Assembly: GCA_946186505.1 (NCBI GenBank)
Contig: CAMHNI010000013.1
Coordinates: 1-64,000, forward strand
Direction: 5' to 3'
From: an uncultured Prevotellaceae bacterium
GTDB lineage: Bacteria; Bacteroidota; Bacteroidia; Bacteroidales; Bacteroidaceae
Length of the DNA: 64,000 bases
Shown: in pieces, positions 44,229 through 53,207 of the stretch
Position numbering within the stretch: position 1 is the stretch's first letter
Layout: every line of letters begins with the position of its first letter
Notes under the pieces: model-generated
Told to the model about the DNA's origin: nothing
The model's database searches: none
The model's input: the letters and a program-made list of their open reading frames with translations, nothing else
Translations under genes and position numbers: made by a program

Positions 44229-46368
44229 GAGCCTACTGATACTCATAGCACTGGCACTACCGATGACAGCCCAGGAACAGAAGCTCTTCACCCTTGAAGA
44301 CCTGAATTTCGGCGGTACGAACTACCACAACATGCAGCCCGAGAACATGTGGCTCACATGGTGGGGCGACCAGCTGGTGCAGACAGATGTGGAGGAGTGT
44401 AACCTGATAGACACGAAGACTGGCAAGAAAAAACTGCTCTTCACACTCGATGACATCAACCGTTGGGCCGAGAGCGACGACAGTGTGCGATACGTCCGCC
44501 ACCTGACGAACGCCACCTTCCCCTACCCTGACAAGCCCTTGGTGGCCGTGGGCAACCGCAAGGCATATATCCTGGTGGACTTCAAGGCAAAGAAGATGGT
44601 GTGGCAGGACAGCATCTCCGGCCAGACAGCCAACGACTGGAATCCTGTGTCGCGGGCTACTGCCTACGTCAAGAACTTCCAGCTCTATGTGGCCGACGGC
44701 GAGGGTCACGAGCATCAGCTCACCACTGACGGCTCACGTGAAATTGTCTATGGCCAGAGCGTCCATCGCGACGAGTTCGGCATCACAAAGGGCACCTTCT
44801 GGAGTCCCGACGGCCTGCGTCTGGCTTTCTACCGCATGGACCAAAGCATGGTTGCCGACTATCCGCAGGTGGATGTCTTCCCCCGCGAGGCCACTTACGA
44901 ACCCGACAAATACCCCATGGCCGGCATGACATCGCACAAAGTGACCGTCGGCATCTATGACATAAAGACGGAGAAAAACGTCTATCTGAAAGCTGGCGAC
45001 CCCACCGACCGCTATTTCACCAACATCGCTTGGAGTCCCGACGCGAAGACCGTGTATATGCTGGAACTGAACCGTGCCCAGAACGACTGCCGTCTCGTCA
45101 GCTACGATGCCGTAACCGGTGACTGCAAGGGTGAGCTCTACCGCGAGACCTGTGACAAGTACGTCGAGCCGCTGCACCCCATACAGTTCTTGCCCTGGGA
45201 TCAGACGAAGTTCATTCTACAGAGCCAGCGCGACGGCTACAACCACCTATATATTTATGACACAAATGGAAAGTTGCTGAAACAGCTGACTTCCGGCCCG
45301 TGGGTTGTCCTGGATGTCTTAGGCTTTAACACGAAGCAGAAGAGTGTCATCATCAAAGCCAACAAGGAGCATCCCCTGCACCAGAGGCTGTACAGCGTCA
45401 GCATGGCTGGCACTGTCAAACTGTTGGAGACGGTGGACGGCGTACACAACGGTGAGTTGTCACCATCTGGCAATCTCCTCATCGACAGATACTCCACGCC
45501 GACAAGGCCACGGGTCATCGACGTTGTGGACATCACTACTAAGTCCCCGCGCCATACGAACCTCTTAGAGGCAAAAGACCCATGGGCTGGCTACCAGCAG
45601 CCTATCTTCGAGTGCGGCAGCATCAAAGCCGCCGACGGTGTGACCGACCTCTATTACCGCATGGTAAAACCCGCCGACTTCGATGTCACAAAGCATTACC
45701 CCACCGTTGTCTATGTCTATGGCGGCCCTCACGCCCACAACATACAGGCGTCATGGCACTGGGCCAGCCGTTCGTGGGAGACCTATATGGCACAGAAGGG
45801 CTATATCGTCTTTATTCTCGACAACCGTGGCTCTGAGAACCGTGGACGTGAGTTTGAACAGGCAACCTGGCACCAACTCGGACAGGTGGAGATGCTCGAC
45901 CAGATGGAGGGTGTCCGCTACCTGAAGTCGCTGCCCTACGTCGATGCCGACCGTCTCGGTGTCCACGGCTGGAGCTACGGCGGCTTCATGACCATCTCGC
46001 TGATGACCAACTACCCAGACGTATTCAAGGTGGGTGTAGCCGGTGGTCCCGTCATCGACTGGCAGTGGTACGAGGTGATGTACGGCGAGCGTTATATGGG
46101 TACCCCGCAGTCCAACCCAGAGGGCTACGCGAAGTGCAGCCTCATCCCACAGGCCAAGAACCTGAAGGGAAAACTCCAGATCATCACAGGCTACAACGAC
46201 CGCACCGTCGTACCCCAGCACTGTCTGTCGTTCCTCGATGCCTGCATCAAAGCTGGTACCCAGCCTGACTTCTTCGCCTACCCCGGCGAGGAGCACAACA
46301 TGCGGGGCCACGCCTCTGTCCACCTGCACGAACGCATCACCCAATACTTTGAAGATTATCTGAAATAA
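44212..46368 (+). CDS. dipeptidyl-peptidase IV-type serine peptidase (S9)
   Basis: 718 residues from the ATG at 44212, which overlaps the end of the methyltransferase gene and starts a signal peptide (MKKKIKSLLILIALALPMTAQ). Residues about 40-490 are the DPPIV beta-propeller, including the region DEFGITKGTFWSPDG; the alpha/beta-hydrolase domain carries Ser588 in GWSYGGF, Asp663 in GYNDRTV and His695 in EEHNMRGH. It should release X-Pro or X-Ala dipeptides from peptides in the periplasm, consistent with the peptide-fermenting lifestyle of Bacteroidales. Longer in-frame reading inside the methyltransferase gene is not a real extension. Confidence 0.93.
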   Translation: MKKKIKSLLILIALALPMTAQEQKLFTLEDLNFGGTNYHNMQPENMWLTWWGDQLVQTDVEECNLIDTKTGKKKLLFTLDDINRWAESDDSVRYVRHLTNATFPYPDKPLVAVGNRKAYILVDFKAKKMVWQDSISGQTANDWNPVSRATAYVKNFQLYVADGEGHEHQLTTDGSREIVYGQSVHRDEFGITKGTFWSPDGLRLAFYRMDQSMVADYPQVDVFPREATYEPDKYPMAGMTSHKVTVGIYDIKTEKNVYLKAGDPTDRYFTNIAWSPDAKTVYMLELNRAQNDCRLVSYDAVTGDCKGELYRETCDKYVEPLHPIQFLPWDQTKFILQSQRDGYNHLYIYDTNGKLLKQLTSGPWVVLDVLGFNTKQKSVIIKANKEHPLHQRLYSVSMAGTVKLLETVDGVHNGELSPSGNLLIDRYSTPTRPRVIDVVDITTKSPRHTNLLEAKDPWAGYQQPIFECGSIKAADGVTDLYYRMVKPADFDVTKHYPTVVYVYGGPHAHNIQASWHWASRSWETYMAQKGYIVFILDNRGSENRGREFEQATWHQLGQVEMLDQMEGVRYLKSLPYVDADRLGVHGWSYGGFMTISLMTNYPDVFKVGVAGGPVIDWQWYEVMYGERYMGTPQSNPEGYAKCSLIPQAKNLKGKLQIITGYNDRTVVPQHCLSFLDACIKAGTQPDFFAYPGEEHNMRGHASVHLHERITQYFEDYLK

Positions 46369-46430
46369 GTCCATTAGCAGCCCCATATATCTCATTAGTC
46401 CCATTTACCCCATTAGCCCATATATCCCAT
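46369..46430 (+). repeat. 9-bp tandem array upstream of purD
   Basis: Units CCCATATAT, CTCATTAGT, CCCATTTAC, CCCATTAG, CCCATATAT fill the gap between the peptidase and purD. The related array CTCATAAGT-CTCATAGGG occurs inside the DUF2723 gene at 51264-51293. No -7 box is visible in the gap, so purD may be read from upstream. Confidence 0.75.
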
Positions 46431-46441
46431 AAAAAAAGATT

Positions 46442-47788
46442 ATGAAAATACTTTTGTTAGGCAGCGGCGGCCGAGAGCACGCCTTGGCATGGAAGATTGC
46501 CCAAAGCCCCAAGTGTGAGAAACTGTATATCGCCCCAGGTAATGCTGGTACTGGTAATTGTGGCGAACGCTCGACCTCTGGTCGCTCTGCTGTTGCAGAG
46601 AACGTCAATCTGAAAGCCGACGACTTTGAGGCCGTCAAGGCATTCGTCGTTGAGAAGGGCATCAACATGGTGGTTGTAGGCCCCGAAGACCCGTTGGTGA
46701 AGGGCATCTACGACGACCTGAAGAACGACCCCCGCACCAAGGACATTCCCGTCATCGGCCCGTCAAAGGCCGGTGCCGTACTCGAAGGCTCGAAGGACTT
46801 TGCCAAGGGCTTCATGCAGCGCCATAACATCCCTACCGCCCGCTACGAGACCTTTGATGGCGAGCATCTGGAAGAGGGTCTGAAGTTCCTCGAAACCCTC
46901 CAGCCTCCCTACGTGCTGAAGGCCGACGGTCTCTGCGCCGGCAAGGGCGTACTCATCCTGCCAACACTCGACGAGGCCAAGAAGGAACTGCAGGAGATGC
47001 TTGGTGGTATGTTCGGGGGTGCCAGCAGCCGCGTCGTCATCGAGGAGTTCCTCAGCGGCATCGAGTGCTCCGTCTTCGTGCTAACCGACGGTAAGCACTA
47101 CCAGATTCTGCCCGAGGCCAAGGACTACAAACGTATCGGCGAGCACGACACGGGCCTGAACACCGGCGGCATGGGCAGTGTATCGCCCGTACCCTTCGCC
47201 ACAAAGGAGTGGATGCAGAAGGTAGAGAACCGCATTATCCGTCCCACCGTCGAGGGTCTGGCAGCAGAAGGCATTGACTACAAAGGATTTATCTTCTTCG
47301 GACTCATCAACACCTACCCCACCCTGCCTTCGGCACCCCACACCTCAGAGGGGCGGGGAGTTGGCGAGCCGATGGTCATCGAGTACAACTGCCGCATGGG
47401 CGACCCCGAGACTGAGACTGTCATGCTACGCCTGAAGTCGGACATCGTTGACCTGTTTGAGGGTGTGGCCAATGGTAACCTCGACCAGTATCAGGTGGAG
47501 TTCGACGAACGTGCCGCCGTCTGCGTCATGCTCGTCTCCGGCGGCTACCCCGAGGCATATAAGAAAGGCTACCCCATCACAGGCATCGACCAGGTAGAAG
47601 GCAGCATCGTCTTTCATGCCGGTACGGCACTCAAAGACGGACAGGTAGTGACCAACGGTGGCCGCGTCATCGCCGTCTCGTCATACGGGAAGGACAAGGC
47701 CGAGGCCCTAAAGAAGTCATTCACCGAAGCACAGAAGATACAATTCACCGACCGCTACTTCCGCCGCGATATTGGCGCGGACCTATAA
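46442..47788 (+). CDS. purD: phosphoribosylamine-glycine ligase with two extra segments
   Basis: 448 residues. PurD makes glycinamide ribonucleotide from phosphoribosylamine, glycine and ATP in purine synthesis. The ATP-grasp core is canonical: [15 protein letters not shown] at the start, [52 protein letters not shown]. Compared with the roughly 423-residue Bacteroidales enzyme as I remember it, two segments are additional: residues about 38-50 (around [11 protein letters not shown]) and 291-307 (around [13 protein letters not shown]). The second precedes the metal-binding EYN strand and its DNA resembles an intergenic GC-rich repeat. Both keep the frame and presumably sit in surface loops. 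Confidence 0.95.
   Translation: MKILLLGSGGREHALAWKIAQSPKCEKLYIAPGNAGTGNCGERSTSGRSAVAENVNLKADDFEAVKAFVVEKGINMVVVGPEDPLVKGIYDDLKNDPRTKDIPVIGPSKAGAVLEGSKDFAKGFMQRHNIPTARYETFDGEHLEEGLKFLETLQPPYVLKADGLCAGKGVLILPTLDEAKKELQEMLGGMFGGASSRVVIEEFLSGIECSVFVLTDGKHYQILPEAKDYKRIGEHDTGLNTGGMGSVSPVPFATKEWMQKVENRIIRPTVEGLAAEGIDYKGFIFFGLINTYPTLPSAPHTSEGRGVGEPMVIEYNCRMGDPETETVMLRLKSDIVDLFEGVANGNLDQYQVEFDERAAVCVMLVSGGYPEAYKKGYPITGIDQVEGSIVFHAGTALKDGQVVTNGGRVIAVSSYGKDKAEALKKSFTEAQKIQFTDRYFRRDIGADL
46553..46591 (+). repeat. in-frame extra segment 1 in purD
   Basis: About 12 codons not expected in PurD, with sequence containing GCTCGACCTCTGGTCGCTC. It falls between the conserved APGNAGT and ENVNL. Identity as a repeat is inference. 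Confidence 0.45.
47312..47362 (+). repeat. in-frame extra segment 2 in purD
   Basis: 17 codons replacing about two. The DNA includes the hairpin TGCCTTCGGCA and CTCAGAGGGGCGGGGAGT, similar in style to the palindromes at 27058-29925 but not the same consensus. Confidence 0.6.
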
Positions 47789-48760
47789 ATGCAGAAGCGC
47801 ACACAGAACCAAGTGGCCGAGAGCCGCTTTGCCCTGCCAGCGACCGTGGCCTATGCCATCGCTGTTTGGCTCGCCAGCGGCCTCCTCATTCCATCAGTAC
47901 CCATCACTATAGGAGAGTTACTACAGGGGGCATGGGTACAGTTCGTGTGCTTTCTCATTTCGGCCTACCTCATGGTCGAACTCAACAACGGCAACGCGCT
48001 TATCCGCATTTACAGCCGCATGGTGTCCTGTTCGTTCATCGTACTCACCTGTATAAGTTGCTCGCTGTTCAGTTCTCTTGGGGGAGCCATCGTCCAACTC
48101 AGTGTCGTTGCATCCTACTTGCTGGCATTCCACAGCTATCAGGATAAACAGTCGATGGGATGGACCTACTACGCCTTTCTCTGTGTGGGACTGGCCAGCA
48201 CGGTCTTTGTCCAAATCCTTTACTATGTGCCTTTTTTCTGGATGATGATGTTCTTCCAGCTGACCTCCCTCAGCTGGCGCACCTTCTTCTCCTCCATCAT
48301 CGGTCTGCTGACACCATACTGGTTCCTGCTTCCCGTCATTCTCTACCGGGGAACACCCGAAGAGGCCATCGCCCACTTCACAGTCTTGAGTAACTTCTCA
48401 ATCCCCTTCGATTATACCCAACTGACCATCAACCAATTGCTGCTATACGTATTTATCGTTGCACTGGGCATCACCGGCACTATCCACTACTGGCGCAAGA
48501 AATCGGCTGACAACATCCGCATCCGTCTGTTCTACGGCTGTTTCATCCAAGTATGGCTCCTGACTGCCATATTCCTCGCTTTGCAACCCCAGCACTACGA
48601 CATGCTCATCCGCATACTCATCATCAACGTATCGCCGCTCATTGCTCACTTTCTCTCACTCACCTACACCCGTGTCACCAATATCGCCTTCTACGTCATC
48701 TGCTCCATCGCCCTCCTGCTGACACTCCTTAACCTATGGATGCCGTCATTGACTTTCTAA
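47789..48760 (+). CDS. polytopic membrane protein of unknown function
   Basis: 323 residues, starting directly at the purD stop. I count about nine to ten hydrophobic helices (for example VAYAIAVWLASGLLIP, FVCFLISAYLMVE, VSCSFIVLTCISCSLF, LLLYVFIVALGITG), separated by short charged loops. No transporter signature or catalytic motif is recognised. The arrangement resembles DUF6427-type proteins near purD in Bacteroidales, but I am not sure of that family. It overlaps the next gene by 25 nt. Confidence 0.78.
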   Translation: MQKRTQNQVAESRFALPATVAYAIAVWLASGLLIPSVPITIGELLQGAWVQFVCFLISAYLMVELNNGNALIRIYSRMVSCSFIVLTCISCSLFSSLGGAIVQLSVVASYLLAFHSYQDKQSMGWTYYAFLCVGLASTVFVQILYYVPFFWMMMFFQLTSLSWRTFFSSIIGLLTPYWFLLPVILYRGTPEEAIAHFTVLSNFSIPFDYTQLTINQLLLYVFIVALGITGTIHYWRKKSADNIRIRLFYGCFIQVWLLTAIFLALQPQHYDMLIRILIINVSPLIAHFLSLTYTRVTNIAFYVICSIALLLTLLNLWMPSLTF

Positions 48761-49188
48761 CAGGCTACGGCTATCTCGGCATGATGCTGGCGGCCTTCCT
48801 CGCAGGCAGTTTCTTCCCGTTCTCCAGCGAGGCCGTCATGGTGGGGCTGATGGCCACCGGACTCGACCCGTGGCAGCTCGCCATCTACGGAACCATCGGC
48901 AATGTGCTCGGCTCGGCCTTCAACTACGGCGTAGGCCGGATGGGCAAGGTGGAGTGGTTTGAGAAGTATCTGCACGTCAAGCCCAAGGACATGGAACGGG
49001 CGGAGCGGTTCATGGCGGGCCGAGGTGCGTGGATGGGGTTCTTCGCATTCCTCCCCATATTAGGTTCGGCCATCACTATCCTCTTAGGACTGATGCGTGC
49101 CAATGTCGTCATTACGTTCATAGCCATTACTCTCGGCAAGATATTCCGTTATATTATCTTAATTTACGGCGTGGGATTATTCATTTGA
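48736..49188 (+). CDS. YqaA/DedA-family small membrane protein
   Basis: 150 residues with four hydrophobic segments. Family features: the start LTGYGYLGMMLAAFLAGSFFPFSSEAVMVGLM, the central glycine-rich GTIGNVLGSAFNYGVGRMG and the later FMAGRGAWMGFFAFLPILGSAITILLGLMR, matching the SNARE-associated/VTT domain of short YqaA proteins. DedA relatives act in undecaprenyl-phosphate or phospholipid translocation; the YqaA branch is less studied. It overlaps the end of the preceding membrane-protein gene. Confidence 0.87.
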   Translation: MDAVIDFLTGYGYLGMMLAAFLAGSFFPFSSEAVMVGLMATGLDPWQLAIYGTIGNVLGSAFNYGVGRMGKVEWFEKYLHVKPKDMERAERFMAGRGAWMGFFAFLPILGSAITILLGLMRANVVITFIAITLGKIFRYIILIYGVGLFI

Positions 49189-49201
49189 CAGGCGTTTTTC
49201 G

Positions 49202-49209
49202 TACCTTTG
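49202..49209 (+). promoter_or_regulatory. -7 box of the DUF2723 unit
   Basis: TACCTTTG, 44 nt before the ATG. Confidence 0.6.
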
Positions 49210-49253
49210 CAGCTGAATTCGATTTTTAACGTTAAAAAAAGATACTATTTCAG

Positions 49254-52200
49254 ATGAAACAGTTTAGGATCGTGGACAACATCTGCGGGTGGCTCGCCTT
49301 TTTGGTGGCCGCTATCGTCTATTGCTCCACCATTGAACCGACAGCCTCGTTCTGGGACTGCCCGGAGTTTATCACCACAGGTTACAGACTGGAAGTAGGA
49401 CACCCCCCCGGGGCACCGTTCTTCATGCTCACGGCAAACCTGTTCTCACAGTTTGCCAGCGACCCCACACAGGTGGCCTATATGGTGAACACCATGAGCG
49501 CCCTGCTCTCGGCCACATGTATTCTGTTCCTCTTCTGGTCAATCACACACCTCACACGACGACTACTGATTGACAAGTGGGACGAACTGACAACCGCCAA
49601 GCTCATCGCCATCGAGGCAGCCGGTATGGTGGGCGCACTCATCTACACATTCAGCGACACGTTCTGGTTCTCAGCCGTCGAGGGCGAGGTGTATGCCTAT
49701 TCGTCGGCCTTTACTGCCGTCGTCTTCTGGCTCATCCTGAAGTGGGAGGATCACGCCGACGAGCCTCACAGCGACCGCTGGCTCGTGCTCATCATGTATA
49801 TGACGGGCCTCTCCATCGGTGTCCACCTGCTGAACCTGCTGTGTCTGCCCGCTATCGTACTCGTATGGTACTACAAGCGTTTCCCCAATGCCAATGCCAA
49901 GGGCTCGCTTATAGCGCTGCTGGTGTCGTTCGCCCTTGTAGCCGTCGTGCTCTACGGTGTCGTGCCTGGCATCATCACCGTCGGCGGATGGTTCGAGCTG
50001 TTCTTCGTCAACACCCTCGGCATGCCGTTCAACATGGGTCTCTACGTCTATATCCTCTGTCTGGCAGCCGCCGTTATCTGGGCCATCTATGAGACTCAAA
50101 ACGCCACAGACGAGAACTGGACACGCCAGAACATCGCGTTCATGCTCTCCGTGGGTCTGCTCGGCATTCCTTTCTACGGCTACGGCTGGTCGGCCTTCTT
50201 TATTGGTATCGTCGTCCTCGCCCTGCTGTGGTTCGTCCTCAGCCGCCGTGTCAAGTACTCTGGGGAGTCCAAGAAGGTTGCTTTGGTAACACCCCGTCTG
50301 AAAAACACCGCCCTGCTGTGCATGCTCATGCTGATGATTGGCTATTCAACGTATGCCGTCATTGTCATCCGTTCCGATGCCAACCCTCCCATGGACCAGA
50401 ACTCGCCCGAGGACATATTTACCCTTGGCGACTACTTAGGACGTGACCAGTACGGCCAGCGCCCGCTGTTCTACGGCCAGGCCTACACGTCACAGGTGGC
50501 ACTCGAGTCTGACGGACGCTACTGCCGTCCCGTCATGTCCACAGGCAAACCCGTCTGGCAACGCAAGGAAAAGGCATCCAAGGACGAGAAGGACTCCTAC
50601 TTCATCGTCCGCACGAAGGATGAATACAAGTACGCCCAGAACATGCTCTTCCCCCGCATGTACGATGCCGGCCACAGCCAGGACTATGAGTCTTGGATGG
50701 GTGGCGTCAGCGGCTCCGAAGTGCCCTATGACCGCTGCGGCGAGAATGTCATGGTCAAGATGCCGTCACAGTTTGAGAACCTGCGCTTCTTCCTCAGCTA
50801 CCAGTGCAATTGGATGTACTGGCGCTACTTCATGTGGAACTTCGCTGGTCGTCAGAACGACATCCAGGGACACGGCGAACTGGAGCACGGCAACTGGCTC
50901 TCAGGCATACCGTTCATCGACAATGCCCGCCTCGGCGACCAGTCGCTGCTGCCTGACGACCTGAAGCAGAACAAGGGTCACAACGTGTTCTACTGCCTGC
51001 CGCTGCTGTTAGGACTCATCGGTCTGTTCTGGCAGTCGCTCCGCAAGGGGCAGCGCGGCATCCAGCAGTTCTGGGTGGTCTTCTTCCTGTTCTTTATGAC
51101 GGGTCTGGCCATCGTCTTCTATCTGAACCAGACACCTGTCCAGCCACGTGAGCGCGACTACGCCTACGCCGGTTCGTTCTATGCCTTCGCCATCTGGTGC
51201 GGCATGGGTGTGGCTGCCATCTGTGACTTTGTCAGCAGCCGCCTCAAGAAAGAACCCGTATGGCTCATAAGTCTCATAGGGCTCATAGGGCTTCTGGTTC
51301 CCATCCAGATGGCGTCGCAGACATGGGACGACCACGACCGCTCAGGGCGCTACACCTGTCGTGACTTCGGCCAGAACTACCTCATGACGCTGCAGGACAA
51401 AGGCAACCCCATCATCTTCACCAACGGCGACAACGACACATTCCCTCTGTGGTACAACCAAGACACCGAGGGTGTGCGCACCGATGCCCGCGTCTGTAAC
51501 CTCTCTTATCTGCAGACCGACTGGTACATCGACCAGATGCGCCGACCGGCTTACGACTCACCCAGCCTGCCCATCTCATGGGAGCGTATTGAGTACTGCG
51601 CCGGCACCAACGAATATGTGCAGATAGACCCGAGCCTGAAGCAGCAGGTCATCGACCTCTACCGCGACGACCCCGAAGCAGCACGCAAGCAGTTTGGTGA
51701 CGAGCCGTTCGAGCTGAAGAACATCCTCAAGAACTGGGTACGCTCCACCAACAAGGATCTTCACGTCATTCCTACTGACACCGTCTATATGACCATCGAT
51801 AAGGAGGCCGTCCGCAAGAGCGGCATGATGATTGAGGATGACTCCATACCCGACCGCATGGTCATCTCGCTCAAGGGCAAGAGCGCACTCTACAAAGGCG
51901 ATTTGATGATGCTCGAGATTATTGACCAATGTAACTGGATCCGTCCGATATACGTAGCTACCACCGTCGGTTCAGACAACTACATGAATCTCGGCGACAA
52001 CTTCATACAGGAAGGACTGGCCAACCGCATCACGCCGTTCACCACAAAAGACACCGGTCTGAAGGACTTCGACACCGAGAAGACCTACGAGAACGTCACC
52101 AAGCGCTATAAGTACGGTAACGTCAGCCAGAAGGGCATCTACCTCGACGAGACCGTCATGCGCATGTGCTACACCCACCGCCGTCTGCTGTCGCAGCTCG

Positions 52201-52595
52201 CCATGCACCTCGCCAACGAGGGCAAGAACGAGAAAGCTGCCCAGGTGCTGGCACTCGCCGAGAAGGAGATTCCGACCTATAACGTTCCAGCCGATTTCGC
52301 CAGCGGTTCGCTCGACATTGCCCGCACCTACAATACCATCGGACAGAAAGACAAGGCAAAAGCTACTGTTGCCGAACTTTGGAAGAAGTCTAGTCAGTAC
52401 ATGCGGTGGTACTGTTCGCTCGATGCCCGGCATTTCGCCTCCAGCCAGCGCGAATGTCAGCTGCATCTCTATATCATGCAGATGCTCGCACAGATAGCTG
52501 AAGACATCGACGAGAAGATGGGCGAGGAATACACGAAGCAACTCGAAAGCACCTTCCACGCCTTTCAAAGCAAGGGAGGCTCGTTTGGCTATTAA
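49254..52595 (+). CDS. DUF2723 membrane protein, GT-C glycosyltransferase-like
   Basis: 1113 residues. The N-terminal half is polytopic with the acidic loop ASFWDCPEFITTGYRLEVGHPPG (residues about 31-53), the place where GT-C enzymes carry their catalytic acid; DUF2723 is also called glycosyltransferase family 117. Residues about 520-720 hold further helices and the phrase PVQPRERDYAYAGSFYAFAIW. The C-terminal third is soluble, with IIFTNGDNDTFPLWYNQD and TPR-like helices (about 980-1110). It probably transfers a sugar from a lipid carrier on the outer face of the inner membrane; donor and acceptor are unknown. Residues 671-680 are encoded by a 9-bp tandem repeat. Confidence 0.88.
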   Translation: MKQFRIVDNICGWLAFLVAAIVYCSTIEPTASFWDCPEFITTGYRLEVGHPPGAPFFMLTANLFSQFASDPTQVAYMVNTMSALLSATCILFLFWSITHLTRRLLIDKWDELTTAKLIAIEAAGMVGALIYTFSDTFWFSAVEGEVYAYSSAFTAVVFWLILKWEDHADEPHSDRWLVLIMYMTGLSIGVHLLNLLCLPAIVLVWYYKRFPNANAKGSLIALLVSFALVAVVLYGVVPGIITVGGWFELFFVNTLGMPFNMGLYVYILCLAAAVIWAIYETQNATDENWTRQNIAFMLSVGLLGIPFYGYGWSAFFIGIVVLALLWFVLSRRVKYSGESKKVALVTPRLKNTALLCMLMLMIGYSTYAVIVIRSDANPPMDQNSPEDIFTLGDYLGRDQYGQRPLFYGQAYTSQVALESDGRYCRPVMSTGKPVWQRKEKASKDEKDSYFIVRTKDEYKYAQNMLFPRMYDAGHSQDYESWMGGVSGSEVPYDRCGENVMVKMPSQFENLRFFLSYQCNWMYWRYFMWNFAGRQNDIQGHGELEHGNWLSGIPFIDNARLGDQSLLPDDLKQNKGHNVFYCLPLLLGLIGLFWQSLRKGQRGIQQFWVVFFLFFMTGLAIVFYLNQTPVQPRERDYAYAGSFYAFAIWCGMGVAAICDFVSSRLKKEPVWLISLIGLIGLLVPIQMASQTWDDHDRSGRYTCRDFGQNYLMTLQDKGNPIIFTNGDNDTFPLWYNQDTEGVRTDARVCNLSYLQTDWYIDQMRRPAYDSPSLPISWERIEYCAGTNEYVQIDPSLKQQVIDLYRDDPEAARKQFGDEPFELKNILKNWVRSTNKDLHVIPTDTVYMTIDKEAVRKSGMMIEDDSIPDRMVISLKGKSALYKGDLMMLEIIDQCNWIRPIYVATTVGSDNYMNLGDNFIQEGLANRITPFTTKDTGLKDFDTEKTYENVTKRYKYGNVSQKGIYLDETVMRMCYTHRRLLSQLAMHLANEGKNEKAAQVLALAEKEIPTYNVPADFASGSLDIARTYNTIGQKDKAKATVAELWKKSSQYMRWYCSLDARHFASSQRECQLHLYIMQMLAQIAEDIDEKMGEEYTKQLESTFHAFQSKGGSFGY
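51264..51293 (+). repeat. 9-bp tandem array inside the DUF2723 gene
   Basis: CTCATAAGT-CTCATAGGG-CTCATAGGG-CTT encodes LISLIGLIGL in a membrane helix. It shares the unit type with the purD upstream array. Confidence 0.7.
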
Positions 52596-53207
52596 ATGTT
52601 CATAGAGCAACCAGCCATTTATCTCCGCTGGCTCTATCCACGGGCACTTTGGAGAATGGATCGTCACGAAAGGTCAGTCTATCTGACTTTCGATGACGGT
52701 CCAATCCCCGAAGCTACTCCTTTCATTCTCGACGTGCTACGCCAGTACGGCATCCATGCCACGTTCTTCATGGTGGGCGACAACGTACGCAAATACCCGG
52801 AACTCTACAAACGCATCATTGACGAGGGGCACCAAATTGGCAACCATACTCATAACCACATCGGTGGCATCCGCCACTCGCTGCACGAGTACAGCTACAA
52901 CGTCGAGAAAGCTAACGCCTACATCCATGCCCACCTCTTCCGTCCGCCACACGGATGGATGCGCATACCCCAGTACGCGCTTCTGAGCCGTAAGTACAAG
53001 GTTGTCATGTGGGATCTTGTCACCCGCGACTATTCCAAATGGATGACCGCCAATGATGTGTTCGAAAATGTCAGGCGCTATGCACGTAACGGTTCCATCA
53101 TCACCTTCCACGACTCCATCAAGTCCATTGACAAGCTCCGCACCGCCCTGCCCCAAAGCATCGAGTGGCTACGCGAGCAGGGATACAAGTTCCGTATCTT
53201 TGAATAA
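52596..53207 (+). CDS. polysaccharide deacetylase (NodB homology)
   Basis: 203 residues; the ATG follows the DUF2723 stop without a gap. NodB motifs: TFDDGP at 31-36, the metal histidines in HTHNH at 84-88, RPPHG near 117, WDLVTRDYSKW and FHDSIKS near 170. The enzyme should remove acetyl groups from N-acetylated sugars of peptidoglycan or surface glycans. Without a signal peptide, it may be anchored or cytoplasmic. Translation is probably coupled to the glycosyltransferase, suggesting that they work on one glycan. The 3' end overlaps menD (convergent) by 39 nt. Confidence 0.92.
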   Translation: MFIEQPAIYLRWLYPRALWRMDRHERSVYLTFDDGPIPEATPFILDVLRQYGIHATFFMVGDNVRKYPELYKRIIDEGHQIGNHTHNHIGGIRHSLHEYSYNVEKANAYIHAHLFRPPHGWMRIPQYALLSRKYKVVMWDLVTRDYSKWMTANDVFENVRRYARNGSIITFHDSIKSIDKLRTALPQSIEWLREQGYKFRIFE

